This document shows, one piece after another, positions 53,449 to 61,812 of a stretch of DNA of 64,000 nt. A program made the position numbers and the translations under genes. Position 1 is the first letter of the stretch. Every line of letters begins with the position of its first letter. Origin of the DNA: Nocardioides aquaticus (lineage in GTDB: Bacteria > Actinomycetota > Actinomycetes > Propionibacteriales > Nocardioidaceae); contig NZ_CP075371.1 in the NCBI RefSeq assembly GCF_018459925.1, forward strand, positions 2,604,001 through 2,668,000, written 5' to 3'. Under the pieces are notes generated by a model. That model ran no database searches, had not been told where the DNA came from, and saw nothing but the letters and a program-made list of their open reading frames with translations.

Positions 53449-54993
53449 TCAGGCCAGCGCCCGGGGCGGCGCCAGCGGGACCTCCCACCGCACCTCCGTG
53501 CCCTGGCCGACGCCGCCGCCGAGGGTGAGCCGGCCGCCGTGGCGCAGGGCGCGGTGGCGCATGTTGCCCAGTCCGCTGTCGCGCTCGGGGTCACCGATGC
53601 CCCGGCCGTCGTCGCGCACCACCAGGACGACGGCGTCGTCGCGCACCGTCACCTCGACCCGCAGCGTCGTGGCCTGGGCGTGCCGACCGGCGTTGCTGAT
53701 CGCCTCGGTCAGCACGGCGAGCAGGTCCGGCACGACCGCGTCGGGGATGCCGGTGCGCACCGGCCCGGTGAAGCGCAGGTAGGGCCGGAAGCCCAGCACC
53801 GGCTCCGACCACGCGACCACGTCGCAGACCTGCTCGTGCACGTCGCGCGTCTGACCGGCACGGCGGAGCTGGTGGATCGCCGTGCGCAGGTCGCGGATCG
53901 TCTCGTCGATCTGCTCCACGGCGTCGTCGAGGCGCTGCGCGTGCTGCTCGGGAGGCAGCCGTCCGATGGACTCCAGGCCGAGGCCGACCGCGAAGAGGCG
54001 CTGGATGACCACGTCGTGCAGGTCGCGGCCGATCCGGTCCCGGTCGCGGAGGACGGCCAGCTGGCGCTGGTCGGCCTGCGCCTGGGAGACCTTGAGCGCC
54101 AGCGACGCCTGCTGGGCGAACCCGGCCGGCAGCGCCGACTCGAGCCGGTCGAACCGGTCCCGGTCCACCGGCTCCCAGCCCAGCCCCAGCGCGCCGCGCG
54201 CGCCGTCGGCCTGCAACGGGACCACGATGCCCGGTCCGAGCCGCGGCCAGCCGGGGATCAGCCCGTGCCGGGAGACCCGCTGGTCGCGCGAGAGGTCGTC
54301 GAGGCGCAGCGGCTCACCCGAGCTCAGCACGCTCCGGGCCATCGACTGGTCCAGGGGCAGGGTCCGCATGTACTCGATGTCGATGTCGGCCCCGGACACC
54401 ACGCGCAGCTCGAGCCCGTCCTCGTCGGCACCGGAGATCACCCAGGAGACCGTGGCGCCCGCGAGCTCCCGGGCGCGGTCGGCGACCAGCTGCAGCGCGT
54501 CGATCTCGGTGGTCTGCTCCAGCAGGCGTGCGGTGATCTCGGCGGTCGCGGCGAGCCACCGCTCGCGGCGCCGTGCCTCGGAGTGCAGGCGCGCGTTCTC
54601 GATGGTGACGCCGGCCGCCGCCGCGAGCGCGACGACGATCTCCTCGTCCTCCTCGTCGAACGTCGTCGAGGCCACCAGGCGCAGGTGCCCGAAGACCTGG
54701 TCGCCCACGCGGACCGGGACCTCCATCCACGCCCCCGGCACCAGGAGGTCCTCCCCCGGCGGCGGCGCGGTGCCGTGCTCCATGAAGAGCCGTGACGGCT
54801 CGACCGAGTCCGGTCCGACGACGCTGAGCACGACGTACCGGGCCCGGACGAGGGACGCCCCGAGGTGCACCAGGCGGGCCAGCAGGTCGTCGACCTGCCC
54901 GGTGCGCGCGAGGCCGATGACGGCCTCGAGCAGCAGGCTCCACCGGTGCGTACGGCCCTCTGTCACCGGCTCCCGGTCCGGTCCCTGCTCCAC
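53449..54993 (-). CDS. GAF-domain sensor histidine kinase (DevS/DosS-like)
   Basis: The 514-residue kinase has two GAF domains (residues ~15-150, with ARYVVLSVVGPDSVEPSRLF; and ~165-310, ending ALPAGFAQQASLALKVSQAQ). A HisKA_3 dimer domain follows with the phospho-His in IGRDLHDVVIQRLFAVGLGL near 325, then HATPase (LTEAISNAGRHAQAT; VVRDDGRGIGDPERDSGLGN). DevS/DosS GAF-A binds heme; whether this one does is not clear from sequence. It follows its response regulator gene by 16 bp and no membrane helix is seen. Confidence 0.92.
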   Translation of the reverse strand: MEQGPDREPVTEGRTHRWSLLLEAVIGLARTGQVDDLLARLVHLGASLVRARYVVLSVVGPDSVEPSRLFMEHGTAPPPGEDLLVPGAWMEVPVRVGDQVFGHLRLVASTTFDEEDEEIVVALAAAAGVTIENARLHSEARRRERWLAATAEITARLLEQTTEIDALQLVADRARELAGATVSWVISGADEDGLELRVVSGADIDIEYMRTLPLDQSMARSVLSSGEPLRLDDLSRDQRVSRHGLIPGWPRLGPGIVVPLQADGARGALGLGWEPVDRDRFDRLESALPAGFAQQASLALKVSQAQADQRQLAVLRDRDRIGRDLHDVVIQRLFAVGLGLESIGRLPPEQHAQRLDDAVEQIDETIRDLRTAIHQLRRAGQTRDVHEQVCDVVAWSEPVLGFRPYLRFTGPVRTGIPDAVVPDLLAVLTEAISNAGRHAQATTLRVEVTVRDDAVVLVVRDDGRGIGDPERDSGLGNMRHRALRHGGRLTLGGGVGQGTEVRWEVPLAPPRALA

Positions 54994-55009
54994 CCGTCGC
55001 CCGCGCTGC

Positions 55010-55693
55010 TCAGGACCGGTCGGGCAGGTTCTTGGTGGCGAAGATGGCGGCCTGGGTGCGGCTGTCGAGCCCCAGCTTGGCCAGCAGCGAGGAGACGTAG
55101 TTCTTGACCGTCTTCTCGGCCAGGAAGATCGTCGAGGCGATCTGGCGGTTCGTCATCCCCTCACCGATCAGGGCCAGGATCTTCTGCTCCTGGCCGGTGA
55201 GCTGGTCGATCGCCGAGGCCTGCTGGGCGCCGGTGCGCAGCCGCTCGAGGACGGCGGTGGTCACCGCCGGGTCCAGCGTCGACTGCCCGGCCGCGACCCG
55301 GCGCACGGTGTCGATCAGCTCGTTGCCGCGCACCTGCTTGAGGACGTAGCCGGCCGCGCCGGCCATGATCGCGGAGAACAGTGCCTCGTCGTCGTCGAAG
55401 GAGGTCAGGATCAGGGCGGCGATGTCGGGGTTGGCCGAGCGCACGTCGCGGCACACGTCCACGCCGGACCCGTCGGGCAGGCGACCGTCGAGGACGGCGA
55501 CGTCGGGTGCCAGGGCCAGGATCTGCTCGACCGCCTCGACCGCCGAGCCGGACTCCCCCACGACCTCGATGCCGGGCTCGGAGGAGAGCAGGTCGCGGAT
55601 GCCGCGGCGGACGATCTCGTGGTCGTCGAGGAGGAAGACCCGGACGGGTCGCTGCGACCCTGGCTCCGGTCCGGTCACGTCGGGTTCGGCCAC
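55010..55693 (-). CDS. NarL/LuxR-type response regulator (DevR/DosR-like)
   Basis: The 227-residue regulator has a receiver domain (RVFLLDDHEIVRRGIRDLLS, phospho-Asp69 in VAVLDGRLPDG, Lys119 in YVLKQVRGNELID) and a C-terminal HTH (LTGQEQKILALIGEGMTNRQ at 165-184, then AEKTVKNYVSSLLAKLGL). The HTH is very close to DosR, which turns on a dormancy regulon on hypoxia or nitric oxide. A redox or oxygen response is therefore likely, though no DosR box was searched genome-wide. GTG 55693 is preceded 6 nt by TATCGT. Confidence 0.94.
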   Translation of the reverse strand: MAEPDVTGPEPGSQRPVRVFLLDDHEIVRRGIRDLLSSEPGIEVVGESGSAVEAVEQILALAPDVAVLDGRLPDGSGVDVCRDVRSANPDIAALILTSFDDDEALFSAIMAGAAGYVLKQVRGNELIDTVRRVAAGQSTLDPAVTTAVLERLRTGAQQASAIDQLTGQEQKILALIGEGMTNRQIASTIFLAEKTVKNYVSSLLAKLGLDSRTQAAIFATKNLPDRS

Positions 55694-55699
55694 GTCGTC

Positions 55700-55705
55700 A
55701 CGATA
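55700..55705 (-). promoter_or_regulatory. -10 box of the response regulator/kinase operon (leaderless)
   Basis: TATCGT on the minus strand is followed by GACGAC and GTG 55693. Confidence 0.55.
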
Positions 55706-55734
55706 GCCCCACCTGCCCCCCTGACGCGGGAGAA

Positions 55735-58700
55735 CTACTCCCAGAAGACCCGCTCGACCACGGTCCGCACCCGGCGGGCGCTGCGCAGGTAGTCGTTGAC
55801 CATCGCGTCCGTCGAGGCCGGCGGGTAGCCGAGGACCGCAGCCACGGCCGCCCGTTCGCGCACGTCGCGCGGCAGCTCGTCGCCACCCTTGGCCCGCACC
55901 AGCGTCACCGCGTTGCGGGTCCTGCTGGCCAGACGCCAGCCGTCCGCCAGCACCGCGGCGTCGTCGGGGTCCACCAGACCGGCCTCGCTCGCGGCCTCGA
56001 GCGCGGCCAGCGTCTGCGGCGTGCGGAGCGCCTGGACGCGTCCGGCGTGGCGCATCTGCAGCAGCTGCACGCTCCACTCGATGTCGGCCAGCCCTCCCCG
56101 GCCGAGCTTGAGGTGCAGCCGGGGGTCCGCGCCGCGGGGCAGGCGCTCCTGGTCGATGCGCGCCTTCAGCCGACGGACCTCGAGGACCCCGTCGTCGCTG
56201 ATCCCGTCCGCGGGGTAGCGAACCGGGTCGATCAGGGCGTGGAACCGGTCGCGCAGCCCCCGGTCGCCGACGACCGCGTCGGCGCGCAGCAGCGCCTGCG
56301 CCTCCCACGTCTGCGACCACCGGGCGTAGTAGGCGGCGTAGGACTCGATCGTGCGCACCAGGGCGCCCTGCCGGCCCTCCGGCCGCAGGTCGGCGTCGAC
56401 CACGAGGGGCAGGTCGGCCCCCGGCTGGGCGAGCAGCCGTCGTACGTCGTTGGCGACCGCCTGGGCGAACCCGGCCGCGGCGGCGGGGTCGGCGCCGGGC
56501 ACCGGCTCCTGGACGAACAGGACGTCGGCGTCGCTGCCGTAGGACAGCTCGAACCCGCCGTAGCGTCCCATCGCCACCACGGCCAGGCGGGCGGGCTGCT
56601 CGTCGAGGCCGCGCTGCGCGGCGACCCCGCGGGCCACGACGTCCAGCGTGGCCTGCAGGGTGGCGTCGGTGAGCCGGGAGAGCCCGCGCCCCACGTCGGC
56701 GACGTCGGTGAGGCCGAGCAGGTCGCCGACCGCGATCCGGAACAGCTCACGGCGACGCACCACACGGATCGCGCGCACCGCCTTCTCGCTGCCGTCCTGG
56801 CGGGACGCGGTGGCCGCCATCTCGTCGCCGACGTCCTCCGCGGAGCGCGGGGCGAGGTCCTCGAGCAGCATCCGGACACCGCGGGGCTCCCGCTCGAGCA
56901 GGTCGGTGGCGTAGCGCGACGTCGAGAGCACGTGCGCCAGCCGCTCGGCGACCTCGCCCTCGTCGCGCAGGGTGGTGAGGTACCACGGGGACTCGCGCAG
57001 GGCCTCGCTGATCCGACGGAAGCGGAACAGCCCGGCGTCGGGGTCGGGGCCCTCGGCGAACCAGTGCAGCATCACCGGCAGCAGGGTCCGGCGGATCGAG
57101 GCCGTGCGCGAGACGCCGTCGGTGAGCGCCTCGAGGTGGCGCAGCGCGGCCTCGGGGTCGTCGTAGCCGAGCGCGGTCATCCGGGTGCGTGCCGCGGCCG
57201 AGGAGAGCCGGACCTCGGTGCCGGGCACCTGCGCCACGGCGGTCAGCAGCGGGCGGTAGAAGAGCTTCTCGTGCAGCCGGCGCACCTCGCGCCGGTGCCC
57301 CTGCCAGGCCTTGACCAGGCTCGCCGACGGGTCGTTGAAGTAGCCCATGCTGCGCGCGAGGCGCCGCAGCGCGACCTCCTCGTCCGGCACCACGTGGGTG
57401 CGGCGCAGCTGGTGGAGCTGGATGCGGTGCTCGAGGGTGCGCAGGAACGCGTACGCCCGGTGCAGCTGCTCGCCGTCCTCCCGCCCGACGTAGCCGCCCC
57501 GGGTCAGGTCGGCAAGGGCGCTGAGCGTGGTGGGGGCGCGGATCGTCTCGTCGGCCCGACCGTGCACGAGCTGGAGGAGCTGGACGGCGAACTCGACGTC
57601 GCGCAGGCCGCCCGAGCCGAGCTTGAGCTGGCGCTCGGCGTCCCGGGCCGGGATGTGCTCGACGACCCGGCGGCGCATGGCCCGGGCCTCCTCGACGAAC
57701 CCGTCCTGGTCGGCCGCGGTCCACACGAACGGCGTGACCACGTCCAGATAGTCCTGGCCGAGCGACCGGTCGCCGGCCACCGGGCGGGCCTTGAGCAGCG
57801 CCTGGAACTCCCACGCCTTCGCCCACCGCGCGTAGTAGCCCTCGTGGCTGGCCAGGGTCCGGGTCAGTGGACCAGCCGAGCCCTCCGGGCGCAGGTTGGC
57901 GTCGACCGGCCAGATCGTGCCCTCGCCGGTCTGCTCGGAGCAGATCCGCATCGTCTGCGACGCCACCTGGGTGGCGGCGCGGGTGGCGGCGTCGGGAGAG
58001 GCGCCCTCGACCGGCTCGTGGACGAAGACGACGTCGACGTCGGAGACGTAGTTGAGCTCGTGGCCGCCGCACTTGCCCATCGCGACCACGGCCAGCCGCG
58101 CCAGGGCGTGCTGCTCGCCGACGCGGACGCGGGCCACGGCCAGCGCGGCCTCGAGCGTCCCGGCGGCGAGGTCGGCCAGCTCGGCGGCGGCGTCGTCGAC
58201 GGCGACGTCGTGGGTCAGGTCGCGGGCGGCCAGGCGCAGCAGCAGCCGGCGGTACTCCACCCGCAGCGCGTCCACGGCCTCGGCGTCCGGTGAGGTCGAG
58301 ACCGGGAGGTCGTCGCCCGGGTCGGCGCCCACCGACCGCAGGAGGTCCGCGCGCAGCGCCCAGGCCGGCGGCCGGGTCGAGCCCAGGGTCGGGTCGGTGA
58401 GCTCCAGGGCGTGCTCGGGATGGCGCACGAGGTGCTCGGCCAGGGCCTCGCTGGCGCCCAGCACGCCGAGCAGCCGCATCGCGAACCCCTCGTCGTCGAC
58501 GAGCTCGCCGTGCAGCACCCGCCCCCCGCCCTCACGGGCCTCCTCGGCCGCCTCGAGCAGCCGCACCAGCGCGGCGGTCGCGGCGTCGGGGTCGGCGGTG
58601 CGTCCCAGGATGGCCAGCAGCGCGTCGGGCGGCGGGGGGCCGTACCGCTCCAGGGCCGCCAGGTCCCGGCGTCCGGCCTCGAGGTCGCTGAAACCGAGGC

Positions 58701-58749
58701 GTGCCAGCGACCCGCGCCCGCCCGGCGTCCGAGCAGTGGAGGGGCTCAT
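55735..58749 (-). CDS. glnE: Bifunctional glutamine synthetase adenylyltransferase/deadenylase
   Basis: GlnE adds and removes AMP on glutamine synthetase to match nitrogen supply. The 1004-residue protein has two nucleotidyltransferase domains: GKCGGHELNYVSDVDVVFVH near 223-242 (deadenylase half) and GRYGGFELSYGSDADVLFVQ near 726-745 (adenylylase half), each followed by a helical domain (GSGGLRDVEFAVQLLQLVHG; GRGGLADIEWSVQLLQMRHA). Both active-site Asp pairs are intact. ATG 58749 begins 11 bp after the glnA2 stop, so the two form an operon as in mycobacteria. Confidence 0.97.
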   Translation of the reverse strand: MSPSTARTPGGRGSLARLGFSDLEAGRRDLAALERYGPPPPDALLAILGRTADPDAATAALVRLLEAAEEAREGGGRVLHGELVDDEGFAMRLLGVLGASEALAEHLVRHPEHALELTDPTLGSTRPPAWALRADLLRSVGADPGDDLPVSTSPDAEAVDALRVEYRRLLLRLAARDLTHDVAVDDAAAELADLAAGTLEAALAVARVRVGEQHALARLAVVAMGKCGGHELNYVSDVDVVFVHEPVEGASPDAATRAATQVASQTMRICSEQTGEGTIWPVDANLRPEGSAGPLTRTLASHEGYYARWAKAWEFQALLKARPVAGDRSLGQDYLDVVTPFVWTAADQDGFVEEARAMRRRVVEHIPARDAERQLKLGSGGLRDVEFAVQLLQLVHGRADETIRAPTTLSALADLTRGGYVGREDGEQLHRAYAFLRTLEHRIQLHQLRRTHVVPDEEVALRRLARSMGYFNDPSASLVKAWQGHRREVRRLHEKLFYRPLLTAVAQVPGTEVRLSSAAARTRMTALGYDDPEAALRHLEALTDGVSRTASIRRTLLPVMLHWFAEGPDPDAGLFRFRRISEALRESPWYLTTLRDEGEVAERLAHVLSTSRYATDLLEREPRGVRMLLEDLAPRSAEDVGDEMAATASRQDGSEKAVRAIRVVRRRELFRIAVGDLLGLTDVADVGRGLSRLTDATLQATLDVVARGVAAQRGLDEQPARLAVVAMGRYGGFELSYGSDADVLFVQEPVPGADPAAAAGFAQAVANDVRRLLAQPGADLPLVVDADLRPEGRQGALVRTIESYAAYYARWSQTWEAQALLRADAVVGDRGLRDRFHALIDPVRYPADGISDDGVLEVRRLKARIDQERLPRGADPRLHLKLGRGGLADIEWSVQLLQMRHAGRVQALRTPQTLAALEAASEAGLVDPDDAAVLADGWRLASRTRNAVTLVRAKGGDELPRDVRERAAVAAVLGYPPASTDAMVNDYLRSARRVRTVVERVFWE

Positions 58750-58760
58750 CGGGGCCGGGC

Positions 58761-60098
58761 TCAGATGACCGGCAGCATCGTGTCGCGCTCGTAGGCGGAG
58801 ACCTGCCCGCGGTAGTCGGCCCACTCCGCCCGCTTGTTGCGCAGCACGAAGTCGAAGACGTGCTCGCCGAGGGCGTCGGCGAGGAGCTCGGAGTCCTCGG
58901 CGATCAGGATCGCCTCCTTGAGGCTCTCCGGCAGCGGGTCGATGCCCAGGCTCTGGCGCTCGCGGTCGGTCAGCGTCCAGACGTCGTCCTCGGCCTCGCG
59001 GGGGAGCTCGTAGTCCTCCTTGATGCCCTTGAGCCCGGCCGCGAGCACCACGCTGTAGGCCAGGTAGGGGTTGCACGCGGGGTCCAGGGTGCGCAGCTCG
59101 ACGCGGGTGGACTGGCCCTTGAGCGGCTTGTACATCGGCACCCGGACCATCGCGGAGCGGTTGTTGTGGCCCCAGCAGATGTAGGACGGCGCCTCGGTGC
59201 CGAACATCATCCGCTTGTAGCTGTTGACCCACTGGTTGGTGATCAGGCTCAGCTCGGGGGCGTGCTTGAGGATGCCGGCGATGAACTGACGCCCGGTGCG
59301 CGAGAGCTGGTACTCCGCCCCGGCCTCGTAGAAGGCGTTCTGGTCGCCCTCGAAGAGCGACAGGTGCGTGTGCATGCCCGACCCGGGGTGGGTGGTGAAG
59401 GGCTTGGGCATGAACGAGGCCCAGATGCCCTGGCTCAGCGCGACCTCGCGGACCACGGTGCGAAAGGTCATGATGTTGTCGGCCGTGCTCATCGCGTCGG
59501 CGTAGCGCAGGTCGATCTCCTGCTGGCCGGGGCCGTGCTCGTGGTGGCTGAACTCCACCGAGATGCCCATCGCCTCGAGCATCGTGATCGCCTCGCGGCG
59601 GAAGTCGGCGCCCATCGACTGCGCGGTGTGGTCGAAGTAGCCGCTGCGGTCGACCGGGATCGGGTCGACGCCGGGCTCCGGGGCGTTCTTGAAGAGGTAG
59701 AACTCGATCTCGGGGTGCGTGTAGAAGCTGAACCCCAGCTCGGAGGCCCGTGCCAGGTTCCGCTTCAGCACGTTGCGCGGGTCGGCGTAGGACGGCGACC
59801 CGTCCGGCATCACGACGTCGCAGAACATCCGCGCGGTCGAGGGGCCCTCGTCACGCCACGGCAGGATCTGGAAGCTGGTCGGGTCCGGCTTGGCCAGCAT
59901 GTCGGCCTCGTAGACCCGGGCGAAGCCCTCGATCGCCGACCCGTCGAAGCCGATCCCCTCCTCGAAGGCCGACTCCAGCTCGGCCGGCGCGACGGCCACC
60001 GACTTCAACGACCCCAGCACGTCCGAGAACCACAACCGTACGAACCGCACGTCGCGCTCCTCGAGCGCCCGCAGCACGAACTCCTCTTGCTTGCCCAT
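58761..60098 (-). CDS. glnA2: Glutamine synthetase, GlnA2 type
   Basis: The 445-residue enzyme joins ammonia and glutamate. It has FVRLWFSDVLGSLKSVAVAP near the start, IGFDGSAIEGFARVYEADML, the metal-binding EIEFYLFKN and HEHGPGQQEIDLRYADAMST, the ATP motif KPFTTHPGSGMHTHLSL, and the NRSAMVRVP motif. Length and the start MGKQEEFVLRALEERDVRFV match mycobacterial GlnA2 (Rv2222c), which also precedes glnE, rather than GlnA1. Whether it is adenylylated is uncertain. ATG 60098 stands 7 nt after TAGGCT; a repeat-rich region lies upstream. Confidence 0.96.
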   Translation of the reverse strand: MGKQEEFVLRALEERDVRFVRLWFSDVLGSLKSVAVAPAELESAFEEGIGFDGSAIEGFARVYEADMLAKPDPTSFQILPWRDEGPSTARMFCDVVMPDGSPSYADPRNVLKRNLARASELGFSFYTHPEIEFYLFKNAPEPGVDPIPVDRSGYFDHTAQSMGADFRREAITMLEAMGISVEFSHHEHGPGQQEIDLRYADAMSTADNIMTFRTVVREVALSQGIWASFMPKPFTTHPGSGMHTHLSLFEGDQNAFYEAGAEYQLSRTGRQFIAGILKHAPELSLITNQWVNSYKRMMFGTEAPSYICWGHNNRSAMVRVPMYKPLKGQSTRVELRTLDPACNPYLAYSVVLAAGLKGIKEDYELPREAEDDVWTLTDRERQSLGIDPLPESLKEAILIAEDSELLADALGEHVFDFVLRNKRAEWADYRGQVSAYERDTMLPVI

Positions 60099-60105
60099 GG
60101 CCGCG

Positions 60106-60111
60106 AGCCTA
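60106..60111 (-). promoter_or_regulatory. -10 box of the glnA2-glnE operon (leaderless)
   Basis: TAGGCT on the minus strand is followed by CGCGGCC and ATG 60098. Its TAG is also the in-frame stop of the read-through HNH frame (60111-60109), so repeat DNA abuts the promoter directly. Confidence 0.6.
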
Positions 60112-60126
60112 GGGCACCCCGCCTCC

Positions 60127-60195
60127 GCCGAGATGACGCCCGCGGACAGCCGAGATGACGCTCGCGGCGCGTCGAGGTGACGGTTCCGGACAGGG
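60127..60195. repeat. Dispersed intergenic repeat, copy 2 (69-bp box)
   Basis: Matches 2164-2232 at about 64 of 69 bases, including the doubled GCCGAGATGACG unit. It lies about 30 bp upstream of glnA2, close to its -10 box. Confidence 0.8.
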
Positions 60196-60224
60196 ACGGG
60201 CCCCGATGGTCGAGGACGAGCGCG

Positions 60225-60284
60225 CCCGGTGGTCGAGGAGCGAGCGCAGCGCCCGGTGGTCGAGGACCGAGCGTCTCGAGACCA
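60225..60284. repeat. Left inverted repeat flanking the HNH gene
   Basis: Two tandem ~27-bp units of CCCGGTGGTCGAGGAGCGAG type end in GTCTCGAGACCA. The stretch is the near-exact reverse complement of 61745-61804 (a handful of mismatches). A third, shorter unit precedes it at about 60201. Confidence 0.8.
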
Positions 60285-60293
60285 ACCTCCGCA

Positions 60294-60344
60294 GGTCGAT
60301 GGGTGATCCCCGTGCACCTGGTGAGTGCAGATCACCCATCGACC
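60294..60344. repeat. Perfect 15-bp hairpin, mate of the hairpin at 2238-2286
   Basis: GGTCGATGGGTGATC (60294-60308) pairs with 60330-60344 around a 21-nt loop that contains GTGCACC, as does the loop in copy 1. It falls inside the read-through tail of the HNH frame, so it may once have been its terminator. Confidence 0.75.
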
Positions 60345-61744
60345 GAGCTGGGTCGGCCTTAGTCCTCCGGTGGAAGGTGACCTCGTTGTCGGCGTGGACC
60401 TTCATGTCGTAGGCGGGGTCGTGGGCTCTGGCGTGGTGGTGGGGGCAGAGCAGGCGTCCGTCCTCGATGTCCGTCTTGCCGCCTTGGGAGAACTTCTTGT
60501 CGTGGTGGGCGTGACACAGACCCGGTGGCCAGTCGCACCCTTTGGCGGTGCACGACTTGTCGCGGGCGTGCAGGGCGTAGGTCTGGGCGGCGGTGAACCG
60601 GCGTCGGGCCCGGCCCTGGTGCAGGACCTCGCCGTTGCCGCCCAGGACGACGGGGATGATCCGCGCCTCGCAGGCCAGGCGCATGGCCTGGGCGGCGGTC
60701 ATCGGGGTGCCGTCGTCCAGGGTCGCGGTCCCGAGTGCGGTGGTGAGGAGGTCGAAGGTGGTGGTCGTGATGAACGTGCCGTCGGTGCGCCCCAGCTTCG
60801 GGGCGTTTGTGCGGGGGTAGTTCTCGATCAGCTCGCAGAACGCCTCACCCAGCTTCTGGGGTGACGGGCGGCCCTTGACCCACTCCCGCTTCTCCCCTGA
60901 CTCATCGGGGGTGCAGTTGACGTGGCCGGGGGCAGCGAACCCGTGGAGGAGCTTCTGCAGCATCTTGGCCTGGGCCTCGGGGATGGTGAACCGGCCATGC
61001 GCGGTGCCGTGGCCGTCGAACGACAGGCTGAACCGCCGCTTCTGCGCCGCCCTCGCCTCGGCTGCCTCCAGCCTCTTGCGGTCGATCTCCTCCCCGACCT
61101 GGGGTGCGATCAGGGTCAGGATGTGGGTCCCGAGCTGCCTCAGCTCGGTGGGGTCGAACTCGACGGCGACCCGACCAGGGCCTCCGCGGCTTGTGTCACC
61201 AACCCCGCGTCGAGGTCGTCGGGGAGGTCCTCCAACGCGTTGACCACGACCCGGACCTGCTCCGCGTTCATGGACCCGGCCGCCAGGGCGTCGCGGACCT
61301 TCGTCCACCGGGTCTCCAACGCGGTCGCGAGCCTGACCTGGGCCGCGGACACGTTCTTCTGCGACCGGGTCGCGTTCGCGGCCCACACCCCGGTCGAGGT
61401 GCACCCGGTCTCGGCGCCGACCTGGACCTCCTCGGCGTGGGCCAGGGCAGCGAGCCTGAAGGAGGCGACCTTCGCTTCCAGCACCGCCAGCGACTGGATG
61501 GTGTCCCTGGTGGTGGCGGCGTCCAACGCGAACAGGGGCCGCTCCGCCAACGCCGACACCGAGGCCGACAGGGCGCGGACACCGCACGGCACGGGGTGCC
61601 CGGTAGTGGTGTCCTTGTCGGTGGCCATGCATCAATCCAAGCACCCGCCACCGACAGCCCTGGGGTGTTTCCACAGGTCAGAGGCGGCTGTCCCCACCCA
61701 GGACGAACACATTCGATCAAGCGTTCAGTAACAGTCGCCGGTGC

Positions 61745-61804
61745 TGGTCTCGAGACGCTCGCTCCTCGACCACCGGGGCTTCGCTCGCTCCTCGACCACC
61801 GGGG
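61745..61804. repeat. Right inverted repeat flanking the HNH gene
   Basis: TGGTCTCGAGACGCTCGCTC followed by CTCGACCACCGGGG-type units, reverse complement of 60225-60284. It lies 116 bp upstream of the HNH start and 8 bp before the next gene's stop. The remaining intergenic bases 61629-61744 show nothing else clear. Confidence 0.8.
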
Positions 61805-61812
61805 CGGTCGGC

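Larger units (their letters stand above)
60109..61628 (-). pseudogene. DUF222/HNH endonuclease (REP13E12-like), one-base frameshift and read-through 3' end
   Basis: From ATG 61628 the first frame gives a DUF222 start (LAERPLFALDAATTRDTIQS to VTQAAEALVG). It breaks at ~61172, and the second frame continues RVAVEFDPTELRQLGTHILT, a long DUF222 body and the HNH nuclease (CTAKGCDWPPGLCHAHHDKK, then LLCPHHHARAHD). Related proteins normally end soon after a stretch like DNEVTFHRRT (~60360), but here no stop occurs and translation runs ~80 residues through the hairpin and repeat boxes to 60109. It is flanked by ~60-bp inverted repeats. It is probably a decaying member of a dispersed family; target site is unknown. 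Confidence 0.82.

Noticed and set aside
54993..55693. Assigning the DevS/DevR names firmly
   Set aside because: HTH and order fit, but heme-binding residues of the GAF domain cannot be established from sequence alone, so no gene symbol is given.
61135..61170. Programmed frameshift in the DUF222/HNH gene as used by transposases
   Set aside because: No A-rich or other slippery heptamer and no downstream pseudoknot is evident; a missing base fits better, as in four other genes here.
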